A stretch of 64,000 bases of DNA, taken from positions 186,001-250,000 of the forward strand of contig NZ_CP073089.1 in assembly GCF_018137945.1 (NCBI RefSeq), written 5' to 3'. Shown here in pieces: positions 8,833 through 17,351 of the stretch. Below the pieces are notes generated by a model. It was not told the DNA's origin, ran no database searches, and saw only the letters and a program-made list of their open reading frames with translations. Source of the DNA: Brevibacterium sp. W7.2 (GTDB lineage: Bacteria; Actinomycetota; Actinomycetes; Actinomycetales; Brevibacteriaceae). The translations under genes were made by a program, and so were the position numbers. Positions within the stretch are counted from its first letter, which is position 1. Every line of letters begins with the position of its first letter.

Positions 8833-9827
8833 GGTCGGAACAGCCTCTCATCGGCGTAGCGGCCGTCCCCGTCGGGGACCACCGCGTGCGTACGGTGGGG
8901 ACGGGCCCCGAGGATCTCCGCGATCGCCGCTCTCAGCGCAGGGGCGGACTCCATGAGTCCGGCGAGATCGCAGCTCTCCGACCCGACGACCTCGACGCGG
9001 CGGGCGAGTTCGACATCCCGGAGACTCCGGTGGGGAAGGCTGTGGGTGCGGGCCGTCTGCGGCGTGCACAGGAGCACCGACTCATGGGCGAAGACGTGGG
9101 TGACCGCGTCGAACTCGGAGTCGGCGACCCGCAGCTGCCCGAGGTGGATGCCGCGGGCGACGAGCGGGGTGAGCAGCCCGGAGTCGTGGAGGAGCCCGGC
9201 GTCCTCGGGCAGGAGGGTCACCGACTCCCGCTCTGCATGCCGGCCGAAGCCCATGCCCGGCGGCATGCCCCGCAGGTCCGCGGCGCTGATGCTCGAGGGT
9301 TCGGAGTGCGGGGCGAACCTCGGCGAGGCGGCGACGAGGTCGACGACGAGGTCGCTGACCTGACGCCGCCGTGACGTCGTCGCCGGTGCCCCGAGTCCGC
9401 GCACGTCGAGGCCCGCGTCGATCTCCCCGGCGCCGATGAGGTCATCGAGGTCCGCGGCCTCCGCCGGCGTGAAGCGCGGGGGAGCGCCGGCAAGGCGCAG
9501 CTCGCGGGTGGCGGCGATGAGGACGGCGGGGTCGAGCTGCCCGCTCACCCCGATGACGAGCCCCCGATCGCGACGGCCGGCGGTCTCGGCGAGCCCGTCG
9601 ATGCGGCGGAGGATCTCGAGGACGTCGGGCAGCACCGCGCGGCCGGCGGCGGTGAGCCGGATCCGCCGTGAACTGCGATCGAAGAGGCGGACGCCGAGGT
9701 GCTTCTCGAGCTCGGCGACACCGCGGGAGATCGGCGGCTGCGCGAGCGAGAGCTCGTCGGCGGCCCGCGTGAAGCTCTCATGTTCGGCGACGGCGCGGAA
9801 CATTTCGAGGCTCTTGAGGAGGTTCAT
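8829..9827 (-). CDS. LysR-family transcriptional regulator
   Basis: A LysR-type regulator of 332 residues from the ATG at 9827. I prefer that start because the conserved helix-turn-helix begins at once (MNLLKSLEMFRAVAEHESF..., then LAQPPISRGVAELEK) and a GGAATCGGG sequence sits just upstream; a longer frame up to 9893 adds 22 residues that would cross the promoter region. The effector domain (about 90-300) is recognisable but divergent. The gene is co-transcribed with a serine hydrolase and divergent from a PBP2-like gene with a beta-lactamase behind it. This recalls AmpR-ampC, where a LysR protein controls a divergent beta-lactamase (known system; homology of function is inference). Confidence 0.88.
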   Translation of the reverse strand: MNLLKSLEMFRAVAEHESFTRAADELSLAQPPISRGVAELEKHLGVRLFDRSSRRIRLTAAGRAVLPDVLEILRRIDGLAETAGRRDRGLVIGVSGQLDPAVLIAATRELRLAGAPPRFTPAEAADLDDLIGAGEIDAGLDVRGLGAPATTSRRRQVSDLVVDLVAASPRFAPHSEPSSISAADLRGMPPGMGFGRHAERESVTLLPEDAGLLHDSGLLTPLVARGIHLGQLRVADSEFDAVTHVFAHESVLLCTPQTARTHSLPHRSLRDVELARRVEVVGSESCDLAGLMESAPALRAAIAEILGARPHRTHAVVPDGDGRYADERLFRP

Positions 9828-9849
9828 CGACCCGATTCCACCTGGACGT

Positions 9850-9886
9850 ATATCAGAAAGTGCATAGTTCGAACTCCATGTGATAT
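9850..9886. promoter_or_regulatory. Divergent promoter/operator region with two dyads
   Basis: The 95-bp spacer between the LysR gene and the PBP2-like gene holds ATATCA (9850-9855) inverted as TGATAT (9881-9886), and between them the perfect 10-bp palindrome AGTTCGAACT (9866-9875). The two dyads are not concentric (centres 9868 and 9870.5). An A/T-rich palindrome upstream of a divergent LysR gene is where a LysR-type regulator normally binds. Confidence 0.6.
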
Positions 9887-9922
9887 TGGACATGCGAAGA
9901 TGCTCCTGCCGACGATAGCACC

Positions 9923-11821
9923 ATGAAGACCCGTTCTCGTCGGATCATCGGCGCCGCCGTCGTGCTCGTCCTCATCGGCATCGGCCTGCTCGCGCTGCGC
10001 ACCCTGCCCGTCCTCCCCTCGAGCGCGGCCGAGGAGATCGCCGCCGATCTCACCTCCGGCAGTCTCGAGTCCCCGGTCTGGTCGACCGCGGATGCGCAGC
10101 AGAGCTTCGACGCGATCGTCGCTGACCTCGCCGAGGCGGTGCCCACCCGTCGTGTCGCCGTGGACTCCGTCGACGGCGGGGTGAGCTCGGCGACGGCGAC
10201 GCTGCGCTGGGAGTGGGCCGTGCCGACAGGGAGCTCCGATGGTCCCTGGTCGTACACCACCGAGGTGCCGTTGCGCCGCAGCGGTGCGACCTGGACTGCC
10301 GACTTCGCCGAGAGCGTCGTCCACCCCGACCTGCAGGCAGGCCAGGTCCTCGCAGTGACGCGGACGCCGGGGACTCGGGGTCGCATCCTCGGGCAGGGCG
10401 ACGAGGTCCTCGTCTCCGACGGGGAGGTCGTCGATGTCGGACTCCAGCCGAGCAGACTCGACGATGAGACAGCGACGCTCGACCAGCTCAAGAGGTCCCT
10501 CGACGTCGATCCCGACGAGCTCGCCGACCGCGTGAAGGCGGCCGACCCTGACGCCTTCGTCCCCGTCATCACTCTGCGTCGGGATGACTACGAACTCGTC
10601 AAGGGCGCGATCTTCGACCTGCCGGGCACGGTGTTCCGGACCCGCATGCAGCCGCTGTCGCGGACGAAGGACTTCGCCGCAGCGACCCTCGGCAGCACCA
10701 CCCTGGCCGGCCCCGATGAGGTCGCCGCCGAACCCGAAGTGCTGACGCCCGAGTCCTACGTCGGCACGAGCGGCATCCAGCTCCTCTACGACCGGACGCT
10801 GCGGCCCACCCCCGGGCTCACGGTGCTGACACGCCCCGCCCCGGGCCAGGCATCCGACGCCGGTGCGGGGACCACCTCGGCGCCGGTGCATGAGGTCGCC
10901 GGCACCGACGGTGCGGATGTCGAGACGACGATCGACGTCGCCGTGCAGACGGCCGCTGACGAGGCCGCGAAGACGGGGACGAAGCCCACCGCGATCGTCG
11001 CGATGCGCCCGAGCGACGGCTCCGTGCTCGCGGTCGCCAACGCCGATCCGAAGGGTGCGGCCTGGGATCGGGCGCTGACCGGACAGTACCCGCCGGGGTC
11101 GGTCTTCAAGGTCGTCTCCGCCTCGGCGATGGTCGGCACCGGCATCGCCCCGGACGCGACGCTCAGCTGCCCGAAGACGACGACGGTCGAGGGCAAGCGC
11201 TTCAAGAACGCCGAAGACCACGTCCTCGGCGACGTCGACTTCACCGAGAGCTTCGCCCAGTCGTGCAACACCGCCTTCGTCGACTCCGCGCCCGACGTCA
11301 CCCCGGCGGCGCTGAGCGAGACAGCGCTGGCGCTGGGCATGGGCGAGGTCGACATCGGCACGGACTCGTACATGGCCTCGGTTCCCGAGGTCGACGACAC
11401 CGTCGAGCACGCGGCGGCGATGATCGGGCAGGGCAAGGTGCTCGCCACCCCGCTGGCGGTGGCGACGATGGCCGCGAGCGTGGCCGCCGGCGGCACCGTC
11501 CAACCCCTCCTCGTCCTGCCCGACCGCAGGGACGGCGATGTCCCCGCCCCTGACCTGAAGGCACTCGCCGAGGTGAAGGCGATGATGCGTCAGACCGTGA
11601 CCGGCGGCACCGCCTCGGCGCTCGCTGACGTCCCCGGCGGGCCCGTGTACGGCAAGACCGGCACCGCGGAGTACGGCACCGACGTGCCGCCGCGCACCCA
11701 TTCGTGGTTCGCCGGATTCCAGGGCGACGTGGCGGTCGCCGTGCTCGTCGAGGACGGCGGATTCGGCGCCGAGGCGGCTGTGCCCGTCGCCGACCGCTTC
11801 TTCACGGAGCTCAACTCATGA
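9923..11821 (+). CDS. PBP2-like penicillin-binding transpeptidase with MecA-type N-terminal domain
   Basis: A 632-residue class B penicillin-binding protein, anchored by one N-terminal helix (about residues 8-28) with the catalytic part outside the membrane. Residues about 33-145 look like the NTF2-like MecA_N domain found in PBP2a-type proteins, followed by a dimerisation segment. The transpeptidase domain has S393-x-x-K396 (PPGSVFK), S447-C-N449 and K578-T-G580 (YGKTGTAEYG). It cross-links peptidoglycan and is a beta-lactam target. It is divergent from the LysR/serine hydrolase pair and followed 156 bp later by a class A beta-lactamase, so it may be a low-affinity, inducible PBP rather than a housekeeping elongation PBP; no RodA/FtsW partner is adjacent. 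Resistance is an inference from context. Confidence 0.9.
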   Translation: MKTRSRRIIGAAVVLVLIGIGLLALRTLPVLPSSAAEEIAADLTSGSLESPVWSTADAQQSFDAIVADLAEAVPTRRVAVDSVDGGVSSATATLRWEWAVPTGSSDGPWSYTTEVPLRRSGATWTADFAESVVHPDLQAGQVLAVTRTPGTRGRILGQGDEVLVSDGEVVDVGLQPSRLDDETATLDQLKRSLDVDPDELADRVKAADPDAFVPVITLRRDDYELVKGAIFDLPGTVFRTRMQPLSRTKDFAAATLGSTTLAGPDEVAAEPEVLTPESYVGTSGIQLLYDRTLRPTPGLTVLTRPAPGQASDAGAGTTSAPVHEVAGTDGADVETTIDVAVQTAADEAAKTGTKPTAIVAMRPSDGSVLAVANADPKGAAWDRALTGQYPPGSVFKVVSASAMVGTGIAPDATLSCPKTTTVEGKRFKNAEDHVLGDVDFTESFAQSCNTAFVDSAPDVTPAALSETALALGMGEVDIGTDSYMASVPEVDDTVEHAAAMIGQGKVLATPLAVATMAASVAAGGTVQPLLVLPDRRDGDVPAPDLKALAEVKAMMRQTVTGGTASALADVPGGPVYGKTGTAEYGTDVPPRTHSWFAGFQGDVAVAVLVEDGGFGAEAAVPVADRFFTELNS

Positions 11822-11901
11822 GGACGTGACCCGGGGCAGCCCATCGCTCTGGATCGCCGCAGGCGCACCAGAACTGCCTCCAGGACACCCGACGCGCTCA
11901 C

Positions 11902-11967
11902 GGCGCACCACAGAAGACCGCACCACAGAAGACGGCGCACCACAGAGGACGGCGCACCACAGAGGAC
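11902..11967 (+). repeat. Four-copy 17-bp tandem repeat in the beta-lactamase leader
   Basis: Units 11902-11918, 11919-11933 (two bases shorter), 11934-11950 and 11951-11967 follow the consensus GGCGCACCACAGARGAC. The array ends 10 bp before the ATG at 11978, directly before the GGAGAG ribosome-binding site, so copy number changes would alter the 5' untranslated leader of the beta-lactamase gene. The rest of the 156-bp spacer shows nothing else I can name. Confidence 0.85.
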
Positions 11968-11977
11968 AAGGAGAGAG

Positions 11978-13033
11978 ATGTCTCACGCACACACGCCGCT
12001 GCCGACCGCGGCAGACGGCCGCAGGGAGCAGCGACCATGGAGCCCACGCGAACTCCGCGAGCGCCCCCGGCCTCCGGTCCGGCGTCGCTCGATGGCTGCG
12101 GTTGCCTGCGCGGCAGGACTCGCGCTGCTCACCGGGTGCACCGGATCCGGGACCACCTCGGCGTCCGACGAGGCGTCGGCCGGCTCCACGACGGCGGCAG
12201 CGGCACCGACCGCAGGGGGCGAATCGACTGCGACCACGTCTCCGGGAGACGACGCTGCGGACTCCGCCTTCACGCAGCTCGAAGACGACTTCGATGCCCG
12301 GGTCGGCGTCTACGCCGTCGATCTCGACACGGGCCGGGAGGTCGCCTGGCGCGGCGATGAGAGGTTCGCGTACGCGTCGACGATCAAGGCGATGGCCTCG
12401 GCGGCGCTGCTCGACGAGGTGGGGACGGACGGCCTGTCGAAGGACGTGGCGATCTCACGCGACGACATCGTCAGCCATTCGCCGGTGACCGAGACGAAAG
12501 TCGGGGGCACGATGACGCTCGCCGAGCTCTGCGAGGCCGCGATGACGCAGAGCGACAACGGCGCGGCGAACCTCATCTTCGCCGAGCTCGGGGGACCGGC
12601 ATCCTTGGATTCCCGCCTCGACGACCTCGGCGACACCGGGACCACGGTCTCCCGCACCGAACCCGGGCTCAACGAAGCGAAGCCCGGGGATCCGCGCGAC
12701 ACGACGACCCCACGCGCCTCGGCGGACAATCTCCGCGAATACGTCTTCGGGGGAGTGCTCAGCGACGACGAGGCGACGACCCTGACCGACTGGATGAAGG
12801 CGACCCAGACCGGGGACACCCTCATCCGCGCCGACCTGCCCGAGGACTGGACCGTCGGAGACAAATCCGGCACCGGGTCCTACGGGTCCCGGAATGACCT
12901 CGGCATCGTCTGGCCGGGCGACGGCGGGCCGATCGTCATCTCCGTCCTGTCGTCGAAGGATGAGAAGGACGCCGAGGCGGACGACCGTCTCATCGCCCGC
13001 GCCGCAGCCGCCGCCGTCGACGCGATCCGGTGA
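11978..13033 (+). CDS. Class A beta-lactamase, lipoprotein
   Basis: A 351-residue protein with a complete class A active site: S134-T-I-K137, S192-D-N194, omega-loop E228-P-G-L-N232 (general base, equivalent to E166-xx-LN) and K296-S-G298. An Arg-rich N-terminus, a hydrophobic core and the lipobox LLTGC (Cys54) indicate a membrane-anchored lipoprotein; residues about 55-95 form a Ser/Thr/Ala-rich tether. The start at 11978 has a strong GGAGAG site. An internal ATG at 12092 would give a shorter signal peptide but lacks a good site. The RRRS sequence before the hydrophobic stretch leaves Tat export possible. It hydrolyses beta-lactams outside the membrane; being behind a PBP2-like gene, it likely belongs to one beta-lactam response locus. 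The spectrum cannot be predicted. Confidence 0.93.
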   Translation: MSHAHTPLPTAADGRREQRPWSPRELRERPRPPVRRRSMAAVACAAGLALLTGCTGSGTTSASDEASAGSTTAAAAPTAGGESTATTSPGDDAADSAFTQLEDDFDARVGVYAVDLDTGREVAWRGDERFAYASTIKAMASAALLDEVGTDGLSKDVAISRDDIVSHSPVTETKVGGTMTLAELCEAAMTQSDNGAANLIFAELGGPASLDSRLDDLGDTGTTVSRTEPGLNEAKPGDPRDTTTPRASADNLREYVFGGVLSDDEATTLTDWMKATQTGDTLIRADLPEDWTVGDKSGTGSYGSRNDLGIVWPGDGGPIVISVLSSKDEKDAEADDRLIARAAAAAVDAIR

Positions 13034-13295
13034 GTCGGCGGGCACCGCGACGACCGCGCGCTCGCTCGGCAGGGGCACCGCCGGACTGTCCGGCGACTGT
13101 GCTGCAGGCGCTCTCGGACAAGGAGAACCGCCTCGGTGCTGGGCCGCTGACCATGGACGACAGTGAAAAAATGCGCGGAAGCCTCCCCTGTGTCCGGGTC
13201 AGCTGATAGTCTCAAGCGCGGATCACCTGTAAGGGAAACTTGCCGGCGAGCAACCACCCTGAGTGCACCTTTCCCATGAGCGAACGGAATCAGCG

Positions 13296-14663
13296 ATGTC
13301 CGAGTTCGAATCTGAGTCACGCCCCGGCACCGGACAGGAGTCCGGCACTCCCGAGAAGGAGCGCGGACGCCGACGGTCGATGCTCGTCGCCGCCTTCGGC
13401 ACCGTCGTCGAATGGTACGACTTCTCGATCTTCTTCTACGTCGCGACGACGCTGACGACGGAGTTCTTCGGCGGGCAGGCCGATTCGCTGCTGCTCACCC
13501 TCGGCGTCGGCGCCGCCGGCTTCCTCTTCCGACCCCTCGGCGCGATGGTCTTCGGCCACCTCGGCGACCGCGTCGGGCGGAAGCAGGCACTCGTCGTCTC
13601 CGCCGTCCTCATGGCCGTCTCGATGCTCGGCATCGCCGTCATGCCCGACTACAACACGATCGGCATCTGGGCGGGCGTGGGCCTCGTCTTCTTCCGCTGC
13701 CTCTCCGGCTTCTCCGTCGGCGCCGAGTACACCGGCATCATGGTCTTCCTCATGGAATCGGCCAAGCCCGGCAAGCGCGGCGTCGCCGCGTCCTGGGCGG
13801 CGGCGAACAGCGAGGTCGGTGCGCTGCTGGCCGTCGGATCCGGGGCGCTGCTGGCCAACACCCTGTCCACCGAGGCGATGGAGACGTGGGGCTGGCGCGT
13901 GCTCTTCGTCCTCGGCGCGGTGCTCGCCGCACTCATGGTGCCGCTGCGCCGGATGATGGTCGAGACGGACACCTTCAAGCGCCTCCAGCAGGCGGAGAAG
14001 AAGGACGTCGCCCTCCAGCGGTCACCGCTCATCACCGCGCTCGTCGAACAGCCGCGCGCGATCCTCGTCGCGTTCCTCATCTCCTCGATCGGCTCGGTGA
14101 GCTACTTCCTCAACATCACCTACGTCCCCACCTACATCGAAGAGGTGGCGCAGGTGCCGAACTCGGGATCGCTGGCGCTCGGCACCGTCGCCGCGGTCGT
14201 CGCGATCGTCGTCACCCCGTTCTTCGGCGTCGCCTCCGACAGGTTCGGACGCAAGATCGCGCTGGCCGGGCTCATGGTCGTCTTCGTCTTCACGACGATT
14301 CCCGCCTATGTGCTGCTGAGCAACGACTCGGCGGCCATCGCGATCGGCGGCGCGGCGTTCCTCGCGATTCCCGCCGCCGGCTGGAGCGCGGTGGCCGCGG
14401 CGATGATCCCCGAGCAGTTCACCGGGACCAGCCGCTTCTCCGGCATGGCGATCGGCTACAACGTCGCCACCGTGCTCTTCGGCGGGCTCTCCCCGCTCAT
14501 CGCGACCGCGCTGATGAGCTCGACCGGCATCACGCTGGCCCCGGCGATCTACGCGACGGTCGTCGTCATCGTCGCCGGTGTCCCGGCGCTGCTGCTGGCC
14601 CGCAGCATGGGGAACAAGACGCTCGCCGAGGTCGACGCCGACCGCCACCTCGTCCCGGCATAG
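13296..14663 (+). CDS. MFS transporter, metabolite:H+ symporter (MHS) family
   Basis: A 455-residue membrane protein with about 12 predicted helices. The MHS hallmark GTVVEWYDFSIFFY lies near residue 33 and the loop GDRVGRKQAL follows helix 2-3, as in ProP, KgtP, ShiA and citrate carriers. It is therefore a proton-coupled uptake system for an organic acid or betaine-type solute; the substrate is not evident. I chose ATG 13296 (MSEFESES); a GTG at 13263 in the same frame would add 11 residues. The 262-bp upstream spacer has no convincing riboswitch or operator. It is convergent with the AAHS transporter at 14750 and may be part of neither flanking pathway. Confidence 0.88.
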   Translation: MSEFESESRPGTGQESGTPEKERGRRRSMLVAAFGTVVEWYDFSIFFYVATTLTTEFFGGQADSLLLTLGVGAAGFLFRPLGAMVFGHLGDRVGRKQALVVSAVLMAVSMLGIAVMPDYNTIGIWAGVGLVFFRCLSGFSVGAEYTGIMVFLMESAKPGKRGVAASWAAANSEVGALLAVGSGALLANTLSTEAMETWGWRVLFVLGAVLAALMVPLRRMMVETDTFKRLQQAEKKDVALQRSPLITALVEQPRAILVAFLISSIGSVSYFLNITYVPTYIEEVAQVPNSGSLALGTVAAVVAIVVTPFFGVASDRFGRKIALAGLMVVFVFTTIPAYVLLSNDSAAIAIGGAAFLAIPAAGWSAVAAAMIPEQFTGTSRFSGMAIGYNVATVLFGGLSPLIATALMSSTGITLAPAIYATVVVIVAGVPALLLARSMGNKTLAEVDADRHLVPA

Positions 14664-14683
14664 GACCGGTCGAGGTGGCGTCA

Positions 14684-14712
14684 GGGGCCTCGCCGCCGAG
14701 GTGAGGCGCCCC
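14684..14712. terminator. Possible bidirectional terminator
   Basis: GGGGCCTC and GAGGCGCCCC form a GC-rich stem (two-base bulge) between two convergent transporter genes, 20 bp after one stop and 38 bp before the other. No T-tract follows, which is common in high-GC actinobacteria, so this is a weak call. Confidence 0.4.
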
Positions 14713-14749
14713 GGTAATCGGGCCTGGGCCTCGACCTGCGGCCGGCGAG

Positions 14750-16033
14750 TCACTGCGCGGCGGCCGTGGCCGGCGCACCCTCCTCGGGAGCGCGGTTCCG
14801 CTGCCGGCGGCTGAGCACCGTGAGCAGGCCGAGGACGAGTGCCGAGGCCAGGGCCGACCCGCCGAAGAGGAGGAAGTTCATCGACGGTGCGACCCCCTGC
14901 ATCCCGAGGAGGATGCCCGAGACCTGCGGGGCGAGCACCGCTCCGATGCGACCGACGCCGAGCGCCCAGCCCAGGGCCGTGCCGCGCAGATTCTCCGGGT
15001 AGTGTGACGCGATCGCCCCGATGATGAGCGACTGCGTGCCGTGGGTGCCGATGCCGGCGAGGACGAGCGCGATGTAGATCGCCGCCGTCGCCGTCGTTCC
15101 GCTCATCAGGGAGACGAGCGCGACCCCGGCGACACCCGCGGCGACGGTCGCCGTCGGCAGGATGCCGAACCGGTCCCCGGCCCATGCGGTGAGCACGGAT
15201 CCGACGACGGCACCGAGGTTGAGGGCGAGGGTGAAGGCGAGGGCCGGACCGAGGTCGGCCCCGGAATCGCGCATGATCTTCGGCAGCTGCGTGCCGAGGC
15301 CGTACCACGCGAAGAGCGTGAAGAGGGTGGTGAGGGCGAAGAGGATGGAGAAGGTCAGCCAATGCGGACCGAGCAGGGTGCTGAACCCGGCCTTCTCCCG
15401 GCCGGCAGATCCCCGGTCCGCCACCGGCGTGCGCACGGTCGAGGTCTCCGGCAGCACCTTCCATGCGACGGCGAGCAGGACGAAGGACACGATGGTGATC
15501 CAGAACATCGACCGCCATCCGAAGGCCGGGATGAGAGCGAGTCCGGTCAGTGCCGCGATCGCACCGCCGATCGGCACTCCCGACATCATGAGGGTCGCCA
15601 TCGAGCCGCGCCAGCGCGGCGGGACGAGCTCAGCGGTGAGCGCATTGGCCGACGGCACGAGTCCGCCGAGCCCGAGCCCGGCGATGAGGCGCAGCGCCCC
15701 GAAGACGCCGGGGTTCGGGGCGACGGCGCACAGCACGGTCGCGACGGCGAAGACGATGACGCACACGAGGATCGTCTGTCGCCTGCCCAGGGCATCGGCG
15801 AGACGACCGGCGACGACGGCGCCGATCATCATGCCGAGGAACGCCAGCGATCCGAGGGTGCCGGCCGACCCCGGCGTCAGCCCCCAATCGGTGGTTTCGA
15901 TGAGTGAGTTCTGCACGGCGCCGTAGACGATGAGGTCGTACCCGTCCATGACGATGAGAAGCCAGCAGATGATGACAGCTGCCCAGCGGTGCGCTTCACT
16001 GCGCACCGGGGCCTTGAGCGTGGTCTCGGTCAT
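14750..16033 (-). CDS. MFS aromatic acid:H+ symporter (AAHS family), probable gentisate/3-hydroxybenzoate uptake
   Basis: A 427-residue 12-helix transporter. The AAHS signature is visible in helix 1 (MDGYDLIVYGAVQ, with the DGYD/D-x-x-D acidic pair) and in the loop GRLADALGRRQT. Members import benzoate, 4-hydroxybenzoate, gentisate or protocatechuate by proton symport. It is divergent from an IclR regulator that precedes gentisate-pathway genes, so gentisate or 3-hydroxybenzoate is the likely substrate (inference). I placed the start at ATG 16033 (MTETTLKAP); the frame stays open to a TTG at 16075, which would overlap the CRP-like site. No strong ribosome-binding site is visible at either. 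Confidence 0.88.
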   Translation of the reverse strand: MTETTLKAPVRSEAHRWAAVIICWLLIVMDGYDLIVYGAVQNSLIETTDWGLTPGSAGTLGSLAFLGMMIGAVVAGRLADALGRRQTILVCVIVFAVATVLCAVAPNPGVFGALRLIAGLGLGGLVPSANALTAELVPPRWRGSMATLMMSGVPIGGAIAALTGLALIPAFGWRSMFWITIVSFVLLAVAWKVLPETSTVRTPVADRGSAGREKAGFSTLLGPHWLTFSILFALTTLFTLFAWYGLGTQLPKIMRDSGADLGPALAFTLALNLGAVVGSVLTAWAGDRFGILPTATVAAGVAGVALVSLMSGTTATAAIYIALVLAGIGTHGTQSLIIGAIASHYPENLRGTALGWALGVGRIGAVLAPQVSGILLGMQGVAPSMNFLLFGGSALASALVLGLLTVLSRRQRNRAPEEGAPATAAAQ

Positions 16034-16053
16034 GGGTGACACCGTAAGGAGCG

Positions 16054-16069
16054 TGTGAATCCGATCACG
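16054..16069. promoter_or_regulatory. CRP/GlxR-type binding site candidate
   Basis: TGTGAATCCGATCACG fits TGTGA-N6-TCACA with one mismatch at the end. It lies in the divergent spacer between the AAHS transporter and the IclR regulator, 21 bp and 47 bp from their starts. The same pattern occurs at 25328, 35084 and 38476. Confidence 0.6.
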
Positions 16070-16115
16070 AGACAATTCTGCTCTGCGGAATCTGTGAGTC
16101 GGTTACGGTTGGGCT

Positions 16116-16934
16116 ATGCCGCAGCACTTCAGCATCGTCAAACGCCCTGACCATGCCATCGAATCCGTCGACAACGCTCTGCTGCTCATCGATCTGCTGC
16201 GCCGTCATCCGCAGGAGGGCGTGCGGGTCGCCGATGTCGCCGACTACCTCGGGGTCGCGCCCTCGAGTGCGCACCGGCTGCTCTCGACCCTGCTCTACCG
16301 CGGGTTCGTCACTCGAGGCGCCGCCCGCCAGTACCGGGCGGGACCGGCGCTCGGCGTCGCCGATTCGCAGGGCACCCAATCCGTGCCCGGTCCCGTCCTC
16401 GACGTCCTCGCGCAGCTGAGTGCTGACACCGGGGAGACCGTCTCTCTGCTGCGTCGCCGCGGGGTGAGCGTCGAGTTCCTCACGACGGTCGAATCCCGGC
16501 AGCGTCTGCGCGTGGGGGAGCGGACCGGGACCGTGCTGCCGGCACGGCTGACCTCGGGTGGCAAGGCTCTGCTCGCCGCCCTCGACGATGCATCGATCCG
16601 CTCGCTCTACGCCGGGGGACGGACCCCGGCCGAACGGCTCGCCGCCCATGATCTCGTCAAGCTGCTCGCGGAGATGACGGACGTGCGCCGCGTCGGCTAT
16701 GCCCTCAACCTCCGCCAGACCGAGGCCGACATCAGCGCCCTCGGGATCGCCGTGCCCCGTGCCGGAGGTCTGCCGCCGCAGAGCGCGGTGGCGCTCAGCG
16801 CGCCCGCGGTGCGGACGAAGCAGCTGATCTCGGAGTCCTCGATCGACCTCGTGCGCCGCGCCTGCGCCGATCTTGCCCGCATCGCGGCGGAGATCGACAC
16901 CCCGGAGTCGGGGGGCACAGCAGAGAACGACTGA
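16116..16934 (+). CDS. IclR-family transcriptional regulator of the gentisate locus
   Basis: A 272-residue IclR regulator. The N-terminal winged helix-turn-helix (about residues 12-72) contains VADVADYLGVAPSSAHRLLSTL, and the C-terminal effector-binding domain (about 90-260) has the family pattern RLTSGGKALLA and ALNLRQTEADISALGIAVP. It is divergent from the AAHS transporter and located upstream of gentisate dioxygenase, and IclR proteins commonly control gentisate and 3-hydroxybenzoate genes in actinobacteria (known), so it is the probable local regulator. A TTCCAGGAA dyad at 17593-17601 upstream of the dioxygenase is a candidate site. A good hairpin terminator follows directly. Confidence 0.92.
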   Translation: MPQHFSIVKRPDHAIESVDNALLLIDLLRRHPQEGVRVADVADYLGVAPSSAHRLLSTLLYRGFVTRGAARQYRAGPALGVADSQGTQSVPGPVLDVLAQLSADTGETVSLLRRRGVSVEFLTTVESRQRLRVGERTGTVLPARLTSGGKALLAALDDASIRSLYAGGRTPAERLAAHDLVKLLAEMTDVRRVGYALNLRQTEADISALGIAVPRAGGLPPQSAVALSAPAVRTKQLISESSIDLVRRACADLARIAAEIDTPESGGTAEND

Positions 16935-16944
16935 CCCGCGCGCT

Positions 16945-16975
16945 CGGTCTCGCCGCGGTGATCGAGGCGAGACCG
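16945..16975 (+). terminator. Hairpin terminator after the IclR gene
   Basis: Perfect 10-bp stem CGGTCTCGCC (16945-16954) with GGCGAGACCG (16966-16975) and an 11-base loop, starting 10 bp after the IclR stop. No T-run follows. Confidence 0.65.
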
Positions 16976-17111
16976 GACTCCCTTCGGGGTCGCGGGCGCG
17001 TTCCGGTCGGGCCCTCTCCGGTTTCGCCGGCTTCTCTCGCGCGCGGTTGCGCGTGGCGATCATCGGTCGCGAGCGCATTCCGCGCCGGACAGAGCGAGGG
17101 TCGGCCCCAGA

Positions 17112-17351
17112 CTAAGCGGCAGGGCGGGATGTGCCGTCGCCGCTCCGAGCGGCTCGCCGGCGACCAGCGAACTCGCGTCGCATCTGTGCGAACCCGGCTG
17201 CCATCGCGACGATTCCGAAGACGATGAAGACCGTGCGAACCCATCCGTCGGAATCGGTGAACAGCTGGTTCGGCAGCACGAACAGGAAGGTCGCGCCGAC
17301 GAAATACCAGACGGCTGTCGACCTCTGATCAGTGTGACCCTTCTTGCTCAT
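17112..17351 (-). CDS. Small two-helix membrane protein, function unknown
   Basis: A 79-residue protein with two predicted membrane helices (about residues 13-30 and 38-55) and a basic C-terminal tail (RREFAGRRRAARSG). A GGAAGGA ribosome-binding site seven bases before the ATG supports it as a real gene. I do not recognise the family. It lies alone on the minus strand between the IclR regulator and the gentisate genes and need not belong to that pathway. Small proteins of this shape are common in actinobacterial genomes and are often annotated only as hypothetical. Confidence 0.7.
   Translation of the reverse strand: MSKKGHTDQRSTAVWYFVGATFLFVLPNQLFTDSDGWVRTVFIVFGIVAMAAGFAQMRREFAGRRRAARSGDGTSRPAA

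Noticed and set aside
9861..9880. GTTCGAACTCC looks like a tRNA T-arm, possibly an attachment-site remnant
   Set aside because: No acceptor, D or anticodon arm can be folded around it, no CCA end and no integrase nearby; it is explained better as an operator palindrome.
13150..13290. Possible riboswitch in the leader of the MHS transporter
   Set aside because: I could not match any conserved aptamer core or pair a terminator stem; left as plain spacer.
13312..13325. GTTCGAATCTGAG, another T-arm-like sequence
   Set aside because: It lies inside the start of the MHS transporter frame and no tRNA fold exists around it.
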